Source: Symsagittifera roscoffensis
Lineage: Eukaryota; Xenacoelomorpha; Acoela; Convolutidae
Assembly (NCBI RefSeq): GCF_963678635.1
Contig: NC_087068.1
Location: forward strand, 26,290,318-26,354,317
Direction of reading: 5' to 3'
DNA length: 64,000 bases
The notes below the pieces were generated by a model. It did no database searches. It was not told the DNA's origin and saw only the letters and a list, made by a program, of their open reading frames with translations. Below, piece after piece: positions 46,160 through 57,976 of the stretch (positions are counted from its first letter, which is position 1; each line of letters starts with the position of its first letter). The position numbers and the translations under genes are program-made.

Positions 46160-46904
46160 ATTTTCTCTACAAATTTGTTGCGAAAGTTTCGAATCTTTCT
46201 GCATTTTTAACGACATACTCGATTTCTGAACCTACTTCAATCCCTTCTCTATAAATTTGCAAAACAATATCCCTCGCAAAATTAACAACCGTCCTTATTT
46301 GATCCCCAAAAAACACCTCCCTCAAAAAAAATCCCCCGCTCCCACACCTAATCCGGTTGCTCAAGCTTACCCCCCTCCTCTCATACTCACCTTCTGGGCA
46401 CTGATCTAGACAGGGGTAGTAATGTAAGAGAGGGTGTAAGACGAGGAAGCAGATATTCAAACTTTTTTTAATTGAAGACTTTTTGGCCCGCAAAATTGAT
46501 GCTTTTTTTCATATTGAACCTAAGAGGGTTAAATGAAGGGAAGGATCGTAATAGAGCAACCACAAAAAAGAGCAGCAACAATATATTTAAAAAAGTGTAT
46601 GAAAAACAATGAAGCGAAAAAAAAAGAAAACAAGATAACAGTTTCATAACCAAAAACAATTTCACTTGCAAAAACAACAATCAAATTTTGATTTAAATGA
46701 TATGTATTTAAAGATTTGAGACTAAGTTCAGAAAAAAAAACAATCATAATCAGTTAAAACAGGTTAAAATGAATTTAAATTAAAAGTTATCAGTTGAAAA
46801 AAAAGTAACAAAATAAACCATTTTAAATCGGTTTCTGGTTTTAACTGAATTGTATACAGACTGACTATAAAATTACATTAATCAAAAATTGTCAACGGAG
46901 CTTC
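46160..46904. other. C-rich and AT-rich repeat debris
   Basis: A C-rich tract (46290-46400) resembles the family D tracts. An AT-rich segment (46690-46860) carries paired gttaaaac and ggttttaac words in inverted order. There is no credible gene; the open frames here are low complexity. Confidence 0.45.
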
Positions 46905-47221
46905 AAATAGAAAAAATGTACTGCAACGGGCAATGTCCATTGAGCTCCAAATCGGTAAAACCTTATGCGACCGACAACCAAGAATTGTCGTCTCATGACC
47001 AAAAAACCTTCTCGCTTGCTTTGTGCGCTTGAATTTAGACTAAAAATCAAAAATTTTATACCTGTTTTTCTCGATACTGGGTTAAGTTTACAAAAAAATG
47101 ATGTCGATGGAATAACGTCTGAAAGACCCAAACTATGGTATATCTCTCGACACATTCCAGTGATTATTTTTTTGGTACCAAATTTTGTGCCGGAACAAAA
47201 AAAAACAAAGTGAAAACAAAG
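46905..47221 (-). repeat. Family B repeat fragment
   Basis: It holds gaatttagactaaaaatcaaaaat (about 47032) and gtttttctcgatactggg, in the same order as the neighbouring copy at 47222. The hairpin module is missing. Together the two fragments make a head-to-tail pair. Confidence 0.6.
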
Positions 47222-48285
47222 ATAATCGTTTACTGTGCAAGCAGCACAGAATGTTCCGACCATAGTCTTATAAAAATCCACAAAAAAAGTTTTACTACGA
47301 TGTCGTTTTTTCTGCATTCTGCGTGATAAAAAGAGCTGAACGAAAAACTGGAAGAAACACCAAAATTCATTTCAAAAAACCAAAAAACGTTTTGAAATTT
47401 TTCAGTTTTTTGCAGAAAAATATTAGAGTTTTTGAAGTTTTGGTTCCCAAAATGGCGCTTAAAACTTCCAAAAATATTTTTTTTTGAGTAAAATTAAAAT
47501 TTTTTGGCTTAAATTAAGCCTAATTAGGCTTTTTCATCTATCGTAAGCCTGCTGCTTGCTCGCTTTGATTACTCGAATTTAGACTAAAAAATCAAAAATT
47601 AAAACAAGTTTTTCTCGACACAGTTTTTGTTGAATTTAGACTAAAAAATCAAAAATTAAAACATGTTTTTCTCGACACAATTTTGATTTTTCAAAATATA
47701 TTTGAAGTCGTTGGAATCACTACTGAACAGGGGCGGATTTAGCCCCCCCCCCCTCAGGGATTCGACCCCCTGCCCACCCAAAGGGTCCCCCGTTTGATAC
47801 TTTTTTCGGATATCCCTTTTTGGCCGACCTACCCAAAAATTATTCTAAAGGCGCCTTTGGCGCCAATATATACTAACTTTGAGGGGGAGCGCGCGCCAAA
47901 AAAAGCGCGATTTTTTTGTCAAAAGTTTTCAAAAAGTGCCCAAAAACGGCTTTTTTGACTGTTTTTTCAAAAATTTGCCTGCGGCGCACAAAATTTTGCC
48001 ACAATCGGGGCAAAACAGTGCTTTGGGAGAGCTCGAAAAATTAATTTGGTCGACCTAAAAAAAAGGTTGTCAAAATTTTCGACTTTTTTTTAAAATCCCC
48101 ACCCCCCTCGAGAAAATCCTAGATCCGCCCCTGCTACTGAAAGAGCTTCAATATGATATATCAATCGAGACATTGAGGTTACTATTTGAAGCACCTGATT
48201 TTGCGTGGAAAACAAAAAAAAATACTAAAATACACCCAAATACAAATCTTCTCCCCATTTTCAATGGTCGGAATGAAAAAGAACT
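47222..48285 (-). repeat. Family B repeat with terminal hairpin, interrupted by a hAT MITE
   Basis: On the minus strand its 3' end is GGTCGGAACATTC, a TGTGC/GCACA hairpin and then the sequence ending ctttgttttc (47222-47275). The body to the right has a tandem 57-60 bp repeat (gaatttagactaaaaaatcaaaaat at 47576 and 47634). It is split by the MITE at 47728-48133 and resumes with gattttgcgtggaaaac (about 48200). Other copies are at 56630-57275 and 26040-26410. Confidence 0.7.
47728..48133. mobile_element. hAT-type MITE, complete, with 8-bp target duplication
   Basis: The left end CAGGGGCGGATTTAG and the right end CTAGATCCGCCCCTG are near-complementary. CTACTGAA flanks the element at 47720-47727 and 48134-48141. 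The inside shares the ggcgcctttggcgccaatata segment and the poly-purine tracts with the copy at 11839. It sits inside the family B repeat, so it inserted later. Confidence 0.92.
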
Positions 48286-49253
48286 AAAACATACCCACAA
48301 TTTCCAGCCTGGATTACTTATTCTTTTACACTAAAAGTGAATAAAAAAATTGGACTTTTCACTATCATTAAATTTTCAAAATTAGCATTGATTGTTATTT
48401 TCAAACCCATATAAATCCACTGAAAACAATCGCAAGTGATTTATCTTATTTATTTTGATTTTAAGGCAATAAACTTTTTCAAATGGTTTGACAAAATTGC
48501 CCAAAATTGCTGTATTACTGTTATGGGGCAAAAATTAACCTTTTTGACATTTCAAAAACTGTTTCATAGTTCTCACGTCAGATTGGCTGTCATTAAAGTC
48601 AGCGGATTGAAAAACTGTATTTGAAAACCAAAAAAAATTAGCATGGTGACTTTGGGCCAAATAATAGAAAACACCCAAAAATTGTCAGTTAAATGTCGAA
48701 GAAAAATTACCCGATCGCTAAATTCTTCCCTTCAAAAGTGAGAACGACAACTTTCTGGCTTTCGAGTAAATTTCAGGAAAGAAATTTATACTGCGCAGTT
48801 TTTGTCTGAGCTTGATTATTGTCACTTCATTTTGAAACGCTTTGCATATGGATTGTCCATTTAACTGAAAAATGTACTTTGAAGCTACTATCTTCTGAAT
48901 GATCCACGCCTCAAAGTGAAAAGTTTTTTAAAATGTCGCTAACCTGTTTTTAGAGGTCATTTGAAACATGACTGCGACATTTTGTCAACAAATTTGTTTG
49001 ATCAGTGATTTATTTGGAAGTTCTTAAATATGGACCATTGGGTAACATTTTCCAGCGTGGTCGACTAATAAAAACAAATTGATCTTCTCAAATTTGGTGT
49101 TTGTTTGGACCACTAATACCACTTATTGTCAAGGTGGTGGAAAACTGTCGTCATCTTCGCTGCTCAAATACATCAAATTGTAATTAAGCGGAGCTCAGTT
49201 TAGTTTGTAATTACTTTTTGTGAAACCAATCAATAAACTTGTGTTTCGAAGTT
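48286..49253. promoter_or_regulatory. Upstream region of the amylase gene
   Basis: No gene was recognised. The last 100 bases before the ATG contain caatcaataaacttg but no clear TATA box. No repeat match was found in this stretch. Confidence 0.35.
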
Positions 49254-52200
49254 ATGAAGCTATTTGCTTCGATCTTCACTTTTGGTGCTTTTGTTTTGCT
49301 AGCCCGTGCTGAGTTTTTTGAGCAAACGCGTGAGTGGACATTCCGAAACAACAAAAATGTAGTCGGGGTCTCTACAAACGAAGTGTACTATCAATCCTTT
49401 AACTGGGACGTTCTCTCAGACGCGAGGTCCGATTTCTACAACAGTCTGCAAAATGAACTGGGAAACTTGATCAATGCCGGCATCAATGGCATTTGGTTCC
49501 CCCCTCCGTCGCAGACGGCGGATAACCAGGGGTATATGCCGGGGGAGTGGTACAATATTCCAGGGTCTGATCAATTGAAGTCAGTGGCTGCGAATGTAAC
49601 CCAAAGTGGCCTGAAGGTAAGTTTATTTGGCAGGTAAAAAAGAAGCTCACAAATCCGAAGTATTTCAAGCAAAGATACCAAAAAATAGAGAAATTTTTGT
49701 CCGGCTATCTCCATCTTTTCCCGAGCATGATGATTAATGAGCAAAGTTAGGATAAATACTTTCAGTGGCTCAAAAATCAACCAAAACAAAGCGATCATCA
49801 AAAAAGAAAGTTTTGGACTAACGAATTTACCCGCGCATCGCTTTTTAGACTAGAGCTTCTCTTCCGAGAAATACAACAGTGCCCAAAGTTGTCAGGAGTT
49901 AATTACCTGAAATTTTATTGCATCAGAACTGCTTTGAACGTCAGAAAAGGGTTGAGAAGTCAGTGAAAAGTAAATAACTAACTTTCAATTGATTACTGCA
50001 TTTATTTTATCCAGGTGATCATGGACATCGTGATCAACCACAGAAGTGCCCAGCAGGTGGATGGCTGCAGTGGGCAGTACTCTATCTTCAACAACCCCGA
50101 CTGGGGAAACGACAAAGTGGTCAAACACGACTCCCTCTGCAATGGGGGTTACACTGTGCCAGACAACTGCGGACCAGGTATATACGCTATATATTTATCC
50201 ACATTCAATATAATGACAATACGTGTTGAAAAGATAATTTTTTTTGAAGTTTTTTTTGTTTTTTGTTGAATTGTTTTGGAAATTTTCTATGGCTTTCCTG
50301 GAACCAGACATGGTACGAAGTATAAATGCACATTTTTTTTCAACCCCAAAAATGGCAAAATGGAAATATCCCAGCCCAAAATCTCATTCCAATTCTGATC
50401 AACTATTTTTTAAAAGTTTCATTGCCATAGTTAGGTAGCATAAAACAATTTGATCACATTTATTTCTTCAAAACACAAATTAAAAATTTTCAGAACAATT
50501 AAAATTAAAATGATTATAGATTCAACTACTCGTTAATAAAACATTAAGAAAACGGAAAAGTGACGTTCAAGTAATGATACTTAAAATCAAAATAATTGAA
50601 GATTGGATATTCAATTATAAGGCCAGATCTTGCATAAAAAACCATCAGAATTGGAGGGCTCTGTTTTTGTTCGTACTCTCTCATTGATGTAAATAAATAG
50701 ATGAAGAGGGCAGGGTTTGACAGAAATTCGATCGCTTAACCACACAAAAGGCAACCAGTTTTGTTTGAATTTATTGCATTTATTTCTGACTGATCGACCC
50801 TAGAGTTTTTCTAAAGGCGCTTTGGGTGCCAATATGTATTAATTTTGAGGTAGGAGCGCCGGCTTAAAAGGAGCTTTTTAGGCCGAAATTCTTACCAAAT
50901 TGTCAAAAATTGCGTTTTTCTACAAAAATTTGCTTGCGGCGCAAACATTTTTCTCAAAATACGGTTTTTTTAACTTTAAAGTAAGCTCTAAAATCAGAGC
51001 TTACAACAATCAGATTTGACAAAAAGTTTTGAAAAACATTTTAAGTCCATCAAGAAAAGTCCAGGACCGAAACAAAATAAAGAAAAAATGGTTCGATAAA
51101 TATGCGTGCTAAAAATTGTTTTCCCTCCAACTGACTAAGAAATGACGCAATGAACATCGACTGGTATATCGGGCTGACAAAAAAAGCCTAACATTCAATT
51201 TCAAACTATTAAAAAAAGCTTATTAGACCATTTCATAAAATAGAAATTAGTATGAAAATAGCGAGATAAGCATTTTTTCCAATCAAAAAATTTTTATAAT
51301 AAACCTTTTTTTCCATGTTTTGGAATTATAACACAAGCTTTTTGCCATACTTTTTTTCGCAAATTTTTTTATGAAAATAGCAAAATCAATTTTTTGTTCT
51401 ATGAAATTGTAAGACTAGCATTTTTCTTTTCTATGAAATTATATGAGAAGCATTCTTTTCCATAAATGAAAAACAAAAAAAGTTTGTTTTAAAATTTTGT
51501 GTTTCATCCGAATGACCAAAAATTTTCTGTCATAAAAAAAACAGAGTGTATCTGCTGCTAGTTACCACGCAGATAAACTGCATTTGGTAATATTAGTCAT
51601 GTGCGTTCACTTTCTCACAGAGTTATACATACCTAAAACGTAACTTTTTGTGTATGGCTTGAAAACTTTTAATGTGACAACTTCTGTGATTGACAAAAAA
51701 GGCCTGTTTTTTTTCAAATTTATATACGTTAGCATAAAAAAAATAATTGTGCTCTCCAAAAAACACTTGCTTGTGTTGCTTGGGTTTTTTTTGGGTTTTT
51801 TGTCATGCAAAACGTTTTTCTTAAAAAGTTCATTCGAGCACAAAAGCAAGTTTGCAACCAGAAAAAAAAACAGTAAAAAACATTTTTACGCCAAATTGGT
51901 ATTTTTTCTATGGAAAAATGCAATTCATACAATATTCATTTATGAAATTGTGAGATAATAAAGTTTTTTTGTTCAAAAATTTGTTTTTGTTGCCAAAGTT
52001 GCTCTTACGTAAGCAAAACTGCCACGAATTTGTTTTGTTTGAGTCTTAAGCCAAATTAGAATAGTTTCTGATAAAAAGAAAAGTTTGTCAAAAAACGTTT
52101 TCGATTGAAAAAAAGCTTGTAATGCTATTTATTTTTTTTTCTAAATAAAAGCACGATAAGCCTTTTTTCCATAAACTTCATATTTGAAACTGCATGATAA

Positions 52201-55200
52201 GTATTTTTCTTGTATGGAAGTCAACCCGGGGTAAAACATATAAAGATACAAGTAATCCTTTAACATCTATGAAAGATTTTTTCAATAATAATTAAGGCCA
52301 AGTCTTGCCTTTTTGATTTTTGCCAATTCTGCAGAAATACACACGCCACAAAACGAGCAAACTATGGGCAACATTTGACCATTGCGTAAAAACAGAAACT
52401 GATGTAAGTAATTTTTCTTTTTTTTATAGCGAGGATTTTTCGGTAGGTCTTGTACATAATTGAAAAATGCCAATTACTTGGCATTGTTCTATGAGGCAAA
52501 ATTGTGTAATTTCCCAGCGAATTGTGCGATTAGGCTCAATGACGTTTATCAAATGAGGAATTTGGAAATTTTGCAAAGCAAATATACGGCCTATTTGATT
52601 CCTTTTGCTTCTTGCCCCTAATCTTGCCCTTTTGCGCCCTTACAGCCCCCATCCCAACATATGACCATCCAACTGATTCAACCTCTTACCCCACCAGACA
52701 CGACACCCCTCCCAGCCCTACCTGAACCCCGATATGAACCACTCGCCACTGATCAGAAGCACCCTCTCCCCCGCCAGAACCAATCCCCCTCCCCACACGG
52801 GTTTGTTCTGGTGTTGCGGGGAAAATGGTTCAAGTGGGAGGAGAGGAATTTGTTCAGGTGGGGGTAGGTTAAGGTCAGAGGGCGGTTGGTTCAACTTTTT
52901 CTGGTCATTTTTCTTAAAAAAGCGGCCAGAACAGCCATGTTTGGAAAATTTTAACCAAAAATCTACTTTTGGCACGAAACCCTTTTCAAAACAGTCCGTT
53001 ATAATCATCGTCCCCTCCCCAAAAAAAAATCTAGAAACCCTTAACAAATTGTTAAAAGGAGTGAAATTGAAAAACGGAGCAACATTAAATCTCTAACAAA
53101 AATCAAGCTTGCGCGAAACAATGTGGAAATTGAATGGACAAATAACCAATTTTAGTTTAATACATTGGGCCTGGAAATTCGCATGTCAAAATAGTGAAGA
53201 AAAACAACTTTTGTAATGTAGTTTCATTTTTTTAATGCTCTTTTAAGTTATATCAAAATAAATCATTTTCAAATTATCATAATCAATAGTTTTTCACTTT
53301 TCTAGACACTGACAAAAAACTCAAACTTAATCGTTTATTACGGATTAAAATGTTGGTTTTTTGACAATTAAAATTGCTTATAATTATCAAAATTAGGCGT
53401 TTAAAGGATTTATATGATCAATGATAATCGTGATATTTTCCAAGAAATTTTAATGTCTCGTAATTGATTATAATTGATTACAATTAATGAAAAACTCTTT
53501 ATATCTATCATAATCAATTATAATTTCATGTTTTGCCAAAATTTTGTCACGACAAAACTATGCTTTAATTTAAAATTATCAGTTATTAATTTTCTGCCAA
53601 CAACAAAATACCTAAAACGAGATGTCTCGTCGCCCTTTGGTTCATCTGAACACAAAGTTTTACCACGAATCAAAAGTTGCATAAAGATCTCTTCATTTAA
53701 GTTGAAAGGTTCCCGCGATAGGTGAAAAATAACAAAAAACCATAAGCAATTTGCTGATTTTTTGGTGGTTAAAAAACTGAAAATGTGCATCTTAAAAAAC
53801 TTAAAAAATGATACCACTCTAATCAGGAAGAAACAAAAAATAAAACATTATAGATTTGAACTGATTTGAAAACTATAAAAAACAATTTTCTCTTTCTTCT
53901 CATAAATCAAGGTATACGAAGAGCATAAAATATAAAAAATTTGTCGAAAAATTGATTGATTATTAATTGATTAGAATCGATTAAAATGTATTATAATTTT
54001 ATTCCAAAAAGAGGTATTGTAATCGATAAAATTGATTAAAATCAATTTTTTTCTCAATTTAATAATACTGGTGATAAATTCATAATTTAATCGATGACTA
54101 TGCTTGAAACTGGATGCAGGAACTGTAATAGTGCAAAAAAATCCAAATAGAAAGAGCATTCATTTTGGTAATTTAACCACTATTTTTACTTAATTGTTTT
54201 ATGGGCAATTCGTTTGACATAAATAAACGAAAGTTCATAATGCCTATTATACTTATTTGGATTTTCAATTGTGGATGTTTGTAGGCAATTACGACACAGG
54301 GGAGAACACTTGCTACTGCCCGGATGTGGACCACACCAATGGACAAGTGCAGAACGACATCATCAACTGGCTCAACTGGCTACAAGCCAACTACTCCGTC
54401 ACCGCATACAGGTCAGAGCCATGGCTAAACTGATGCTCCTTGTAGTATATCCATAATGGTGTCATTAGGGCTTCACGATTGTTTTATAATCATATATACT
54501 TTGATTTCCGTGAAAAGCTTTACTTTAGGTTTCGATCTATTGTTTTAAGAGATGATTTTCATTTTAAAAAAAGACGTAGACTTCTTTTCGATTGACCAAT
54601 TTAATTGCAGAGCTCTAATAAATCACAAAAATGGGGCTTTGGCTAATAATTTAACCAATTTTTCCTTACTTTTTGAAGGTTAAACACTTAACTAAACACT
54701 TAACCAGCTAAAGATATAGAATAAAATTAACTTTTGAGCTCAAGTTATTGATTTCTGTTTGGCTGTTCAGATTTGACTTTGTGAAGGGGTACAGTGGCTA
54801 CTACGTGAACAAGTACATCTCGGCCACATCCCCTGTTTTCTCGGTGGGGGAGTGTTTCGACGGGGACACGGGGGTGGTGGACAACTGGATCCAGAGTGCC
54901 TCCTACTCCTCCACTGCATTCGACTTCCCCAACCGATACTACCTCAAGGACGCCATCAAGTAAATCAAAATGAACAAACTTATATTAAAAAATTGCAAAG
55001 AAAAAGGCGTCTGAAAAGGTAGGAAGTTTTTAGGAAATTTAGGAAAGTCTACATTATTGATCTGACAATCCTAACTCCTTTAAACTAAGTTTGCCCAGAA
55101 AGAATTTAACAATGAAAAGTAATTTGAAAGTAGTAGGTAGTTGGATAGCTGTAACCCAGCGCTGGGGGGGGGGGGGGGGCTGCGAAATATAGAAATTAAA

Positions 55201-57481
55201 TTGTTTACATTTTTTCCTTTGTAAGTATATGCATCTGCGTTTTGATAGCAACAACAATTATGGCGGCATGGAGCAGGGTCTCAACCCAGCAGGTGTGATT
55301 GGGGTGTACCCTGGACTAGCCTGTCCCTTCCTGGACAACCACGACACCTCCAGGGACGACAGATTCTGCGGGGGAGACCAGAATAAACTCATACAGGGTT
55401 AGATTTCAATACTGGTTATAAAGAGGCTGATTATGTAAATCTTAAGCTAAACTTTACATTTTTACCTTTTTATTGTATTTGGCTCAAAAAATTTTCAGGC
55501 TTCCATGAGTAGCATTGATTTTTCGATCAACCGTAAAAGTTACAAAAAATGAGAAAAAGTGAGGGAGTAATTAAAATTGTATATTCTTGTATTTCGTATT
55601 TTAGTAATATTGTTTTTCTTCGTTTTTTTAAGTTTGTCGAATTGAGCTGGAAATGAGCTATCAAAATTAGATCTCAGCTTGTTTTTTGACAAACAATTGC
55701 GCCATTAGTATGTTTCATAACTGTTTGATTCTATTTTGAACTATGCTCACTATTATATTTTATCAATTAGCCTTTGTGACCTTTTCTCTTATGTGGTGAC
55801 AAAATAACCTGAAATCAAATTTTTTTTCGGTTAAACTTTAAAAAAAAAACAAATAAACTTCTGTTCAGGGTACGCCTATATCCTCACCCATCCTGGAATC
55901 CCCTTCGTCTTTCATGACGACTGGTTCATGAACCCAGTGCAACAGGCCATAAAGACCATGATCAGCATCCGCAAGAACCACCAACTGAGCTCAACTATGG
56001 ACATCTACATCGATAGACACGAAGGAGGTCTCTATGCTGCCTATATGGGACCAGGAGCTACCCAAGTTGGAGGCGGTAAGTCATACATATTCATACACAT
56101 TCAAAAGTTATGAAACATTTGTTGCTTTAACGATTCGGTAACTTTCTATGGATTCTGTGGAATCATAAAACGCCCGACTTGAATGCCGCGTAGCATATTT
56201 TTGACAAATCAAAACTTTTTTCAGGTTGACCAAAATATGAAACGCGCCATAGAAATCGCGCCATTTATGATTCCGCACAATCCATAGGAAGTTGGCAATT
56301 TAAAACACTTGGGATCACTACCAACTTTCGATTAGTGTTTCAACGCATAACTGGACAACTTCTTTTTCTGGGAACATCATTTAACAACAACTGTAAAAAC
56401 AATTTCTCGATAATGGTTAACTCTTTTCATTTATCCGAGGAGCTTTTTTTGTGAAAACATTACAGAAAACCAGATGAGGATACTTTTGTTGGGGCTTAAA
56501 AATCTTATCAAAATTATTTATCGCAATATCGTGCGGAAAGGTTAAGGATCCATAACCTTTATGAAGAGATTGTGTCTTTATTGACATCAGACTATTGCTC
56601 CAACCATTGAAAAATGTAGAGTAATTTTATATTCAGGTGCGTTTTAGTTTCCCTTTTTGTTTTCCACACAAAATCAGGTATGAAAGGATATTTGCTTTCG
56701 GGTGTAATTTAATCAAGTATTGTACCACAAATAATGATCGAATTGGGTGGAATGATATATCATTTGAAAGATCGTTTAGTCGTGATTCAAACGACAATTA
56801 AAAATTTTCAAATAAAGTTCCCAGTGTCGAGAAAAACCGGTGCCGATTTGAAATTTTTGGTGGTTCGTCTAATTTCGACCGAAAAAAGTAACGATAACTT
56901 GTGCAATTGGTCATTTAAGCTGAAAAAACCTGACTTTTCCAAATGGAAGCCAGTTCTGCAAGCTATATTTGGCACTTCCTTGGCAGAGTTTTTTTTAAAA
57001 AATTTTGCAAAAAAATATAAAAAACTGCAGAAAAAATAGAAAAAATAGAAAAAATAGAAATTTTTTTGAATTTTTTTTTTCAATTTTTTTTTGAAGACAA
57101 CTGTTGTCGATTATGCCTAATTTACTAACTTTTTTGGATAGTTTTTTCATCAAACCGAGTTTAAAAAACGACACTCATTTGAGGAAATTAATAGTTTGAA
57201 GAACGTTTATTTGTAGTTTTTTATGAATATGGTTGGAACATTCTGTGCTACTTGCACTGCAACTCGCTATCCTTGTTATATATTCTTCATGAGCCAAATA
57301 CCGATTTTCAACTTCGGTAAGACCAGCGCTTCCGGTGACCTCGGGTTACTCAAAACTAGGCAAAAGTAAATTGTTTTTAGGCACGGTGGCAATGAAGTTG
57401 GGAACTAACAACTGGAGTCCCTCCGGATCCAGTTGGACTCTGATGACCTCCGGAACTAACTACGCAATCTGGGCCAGATAG
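49254..57481 (+). CDS. Secreted plant-type alpha-amylase, seven exons
   Basis: The product should be an endo-acting alpha-1,4-glucan hydrolase secreted for starch or glycogen digestion. Exons are 49254-49616, 50015-50177, 54285-54411, 54771-54959, 55249-55397, 55869-56075 and 57381-57481; all borders are GT-AG and phases agree, giving 432 residues. MKLFAS...LLARA (1-19) is a signal peptide. GH13 regions are all present: DIVINHR (I), YRFDFVKGY with the Asp nucleophile (II), SVGECFD with the Glu acid (III) and FLDNHDTS (IV). YYQSFNWD, WFPPPSQ, NQGYMPGEWY, QGYAYILTHPGIPFVF and the short C-terminal ending NYAIWAR are typical of plant and bacterial GH13_6 enzymes, not of the classical animal amylases (GH13_15/24). 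Extra Cys residues around exons 2-3 may form disulfides. The start is the ATG before the signal peptide. Confidence 0.95.
50178..54284 (+). other. Amylase intron 2, 4.1 kb, filled with repeat debris
   Basis: This intron holds a decayed hAT-MITE interior at about 50805-51070 (taaaggcgctttgggtgcc), T-rich sequence, a family D repeat at 52500-52900 (gcaaagcaaatatacggcct then a C-rich and G-rich tract), and AT-rich sequence with many aattgattataatt words (53400-54060). I see no gene on either strand. Confidence 0.65.
55164..55180 (+). repeat. Poly-G run in amylase intron 4
   Basis: An uninterrupted run of about 17 G lies in an otherwise AT-rich intron. Its length is unlikely to be exact in an assembly. 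Confidence 0.8.
56630..57275 (+). repeat. Family B repeat with terminal hairpin in amylase intron 6
   Basis: On the plus strand it starts near gttttccacacaaaatcag (about 56660), includes the cccagtgtcgagaaaaacc segment and a poly-A/poly-T region, and ends with ggttggaacattctgtgc, a loop, gcact and ccttgtt at 57269-57275. It is the opposite orientation to the copy at 47222. Confidence 0.65.
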
Positions 57482-57976
57482 ACGCCAAGTTTAGATCCAA
57501 GACTCCAAGACGTTATGAGCCATAGAGAAAAACTAAGAGATAGATTATTAACAAAATATTAACTGTGAGTTTTTAAAGTGAATGAAGTTATTAGAAAACG
57601 TGTTTTTGTTTCTATATTCCTCGGAGGACATGCAATTGAAGCATAGAGCCCTAGTCGCTGAAACTTGAGCTAAGCGCTACAAGCATGTGATGCAGTTTAG
57701 ACTCGAAAGACGCAGTGGAAAGTGGGAAGACGCAAAAAGTGCAGCGGAAAGTTCCATAAAGCTTCTTATGTGAATTGAAATAATTTCGAGCATGAAATTA
57801 GTAGAAAGGTTTTCGACAATTTTTTCACTCCTCTTTCAGAAAATTATACCTCAGCCTGAGGAGTTTTTTTTTGCAAATTTGAGATCTAAAAATTACTCCG
57901 GAAGAAGTTCTAAATTTTCATTTTAACTTCTGTTTGATTGAATGAGCACCACAAATAGTTGAGAAAACCTCAAAGA
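57482..57976. other. Interval between the amylase and transporter 3' ends
   Basis: The two genes converge here. No canonical AATAAA is evident for either gene within this interval, and no repeat was recognised. Confidence 0.5.

Noticed and set aside
46892-47317. A 141-codon minus-strand frame
   Set aside because: It spans two family B fragments including the hairpin module, so it is repeat sequence read by chance.
56734-57083. Overlapping frames in amylase intron 6
   Set aside because: They lie in a family B repeat with poly-A/poly-T runs and are not shared with the copies at 47222 or 26040.
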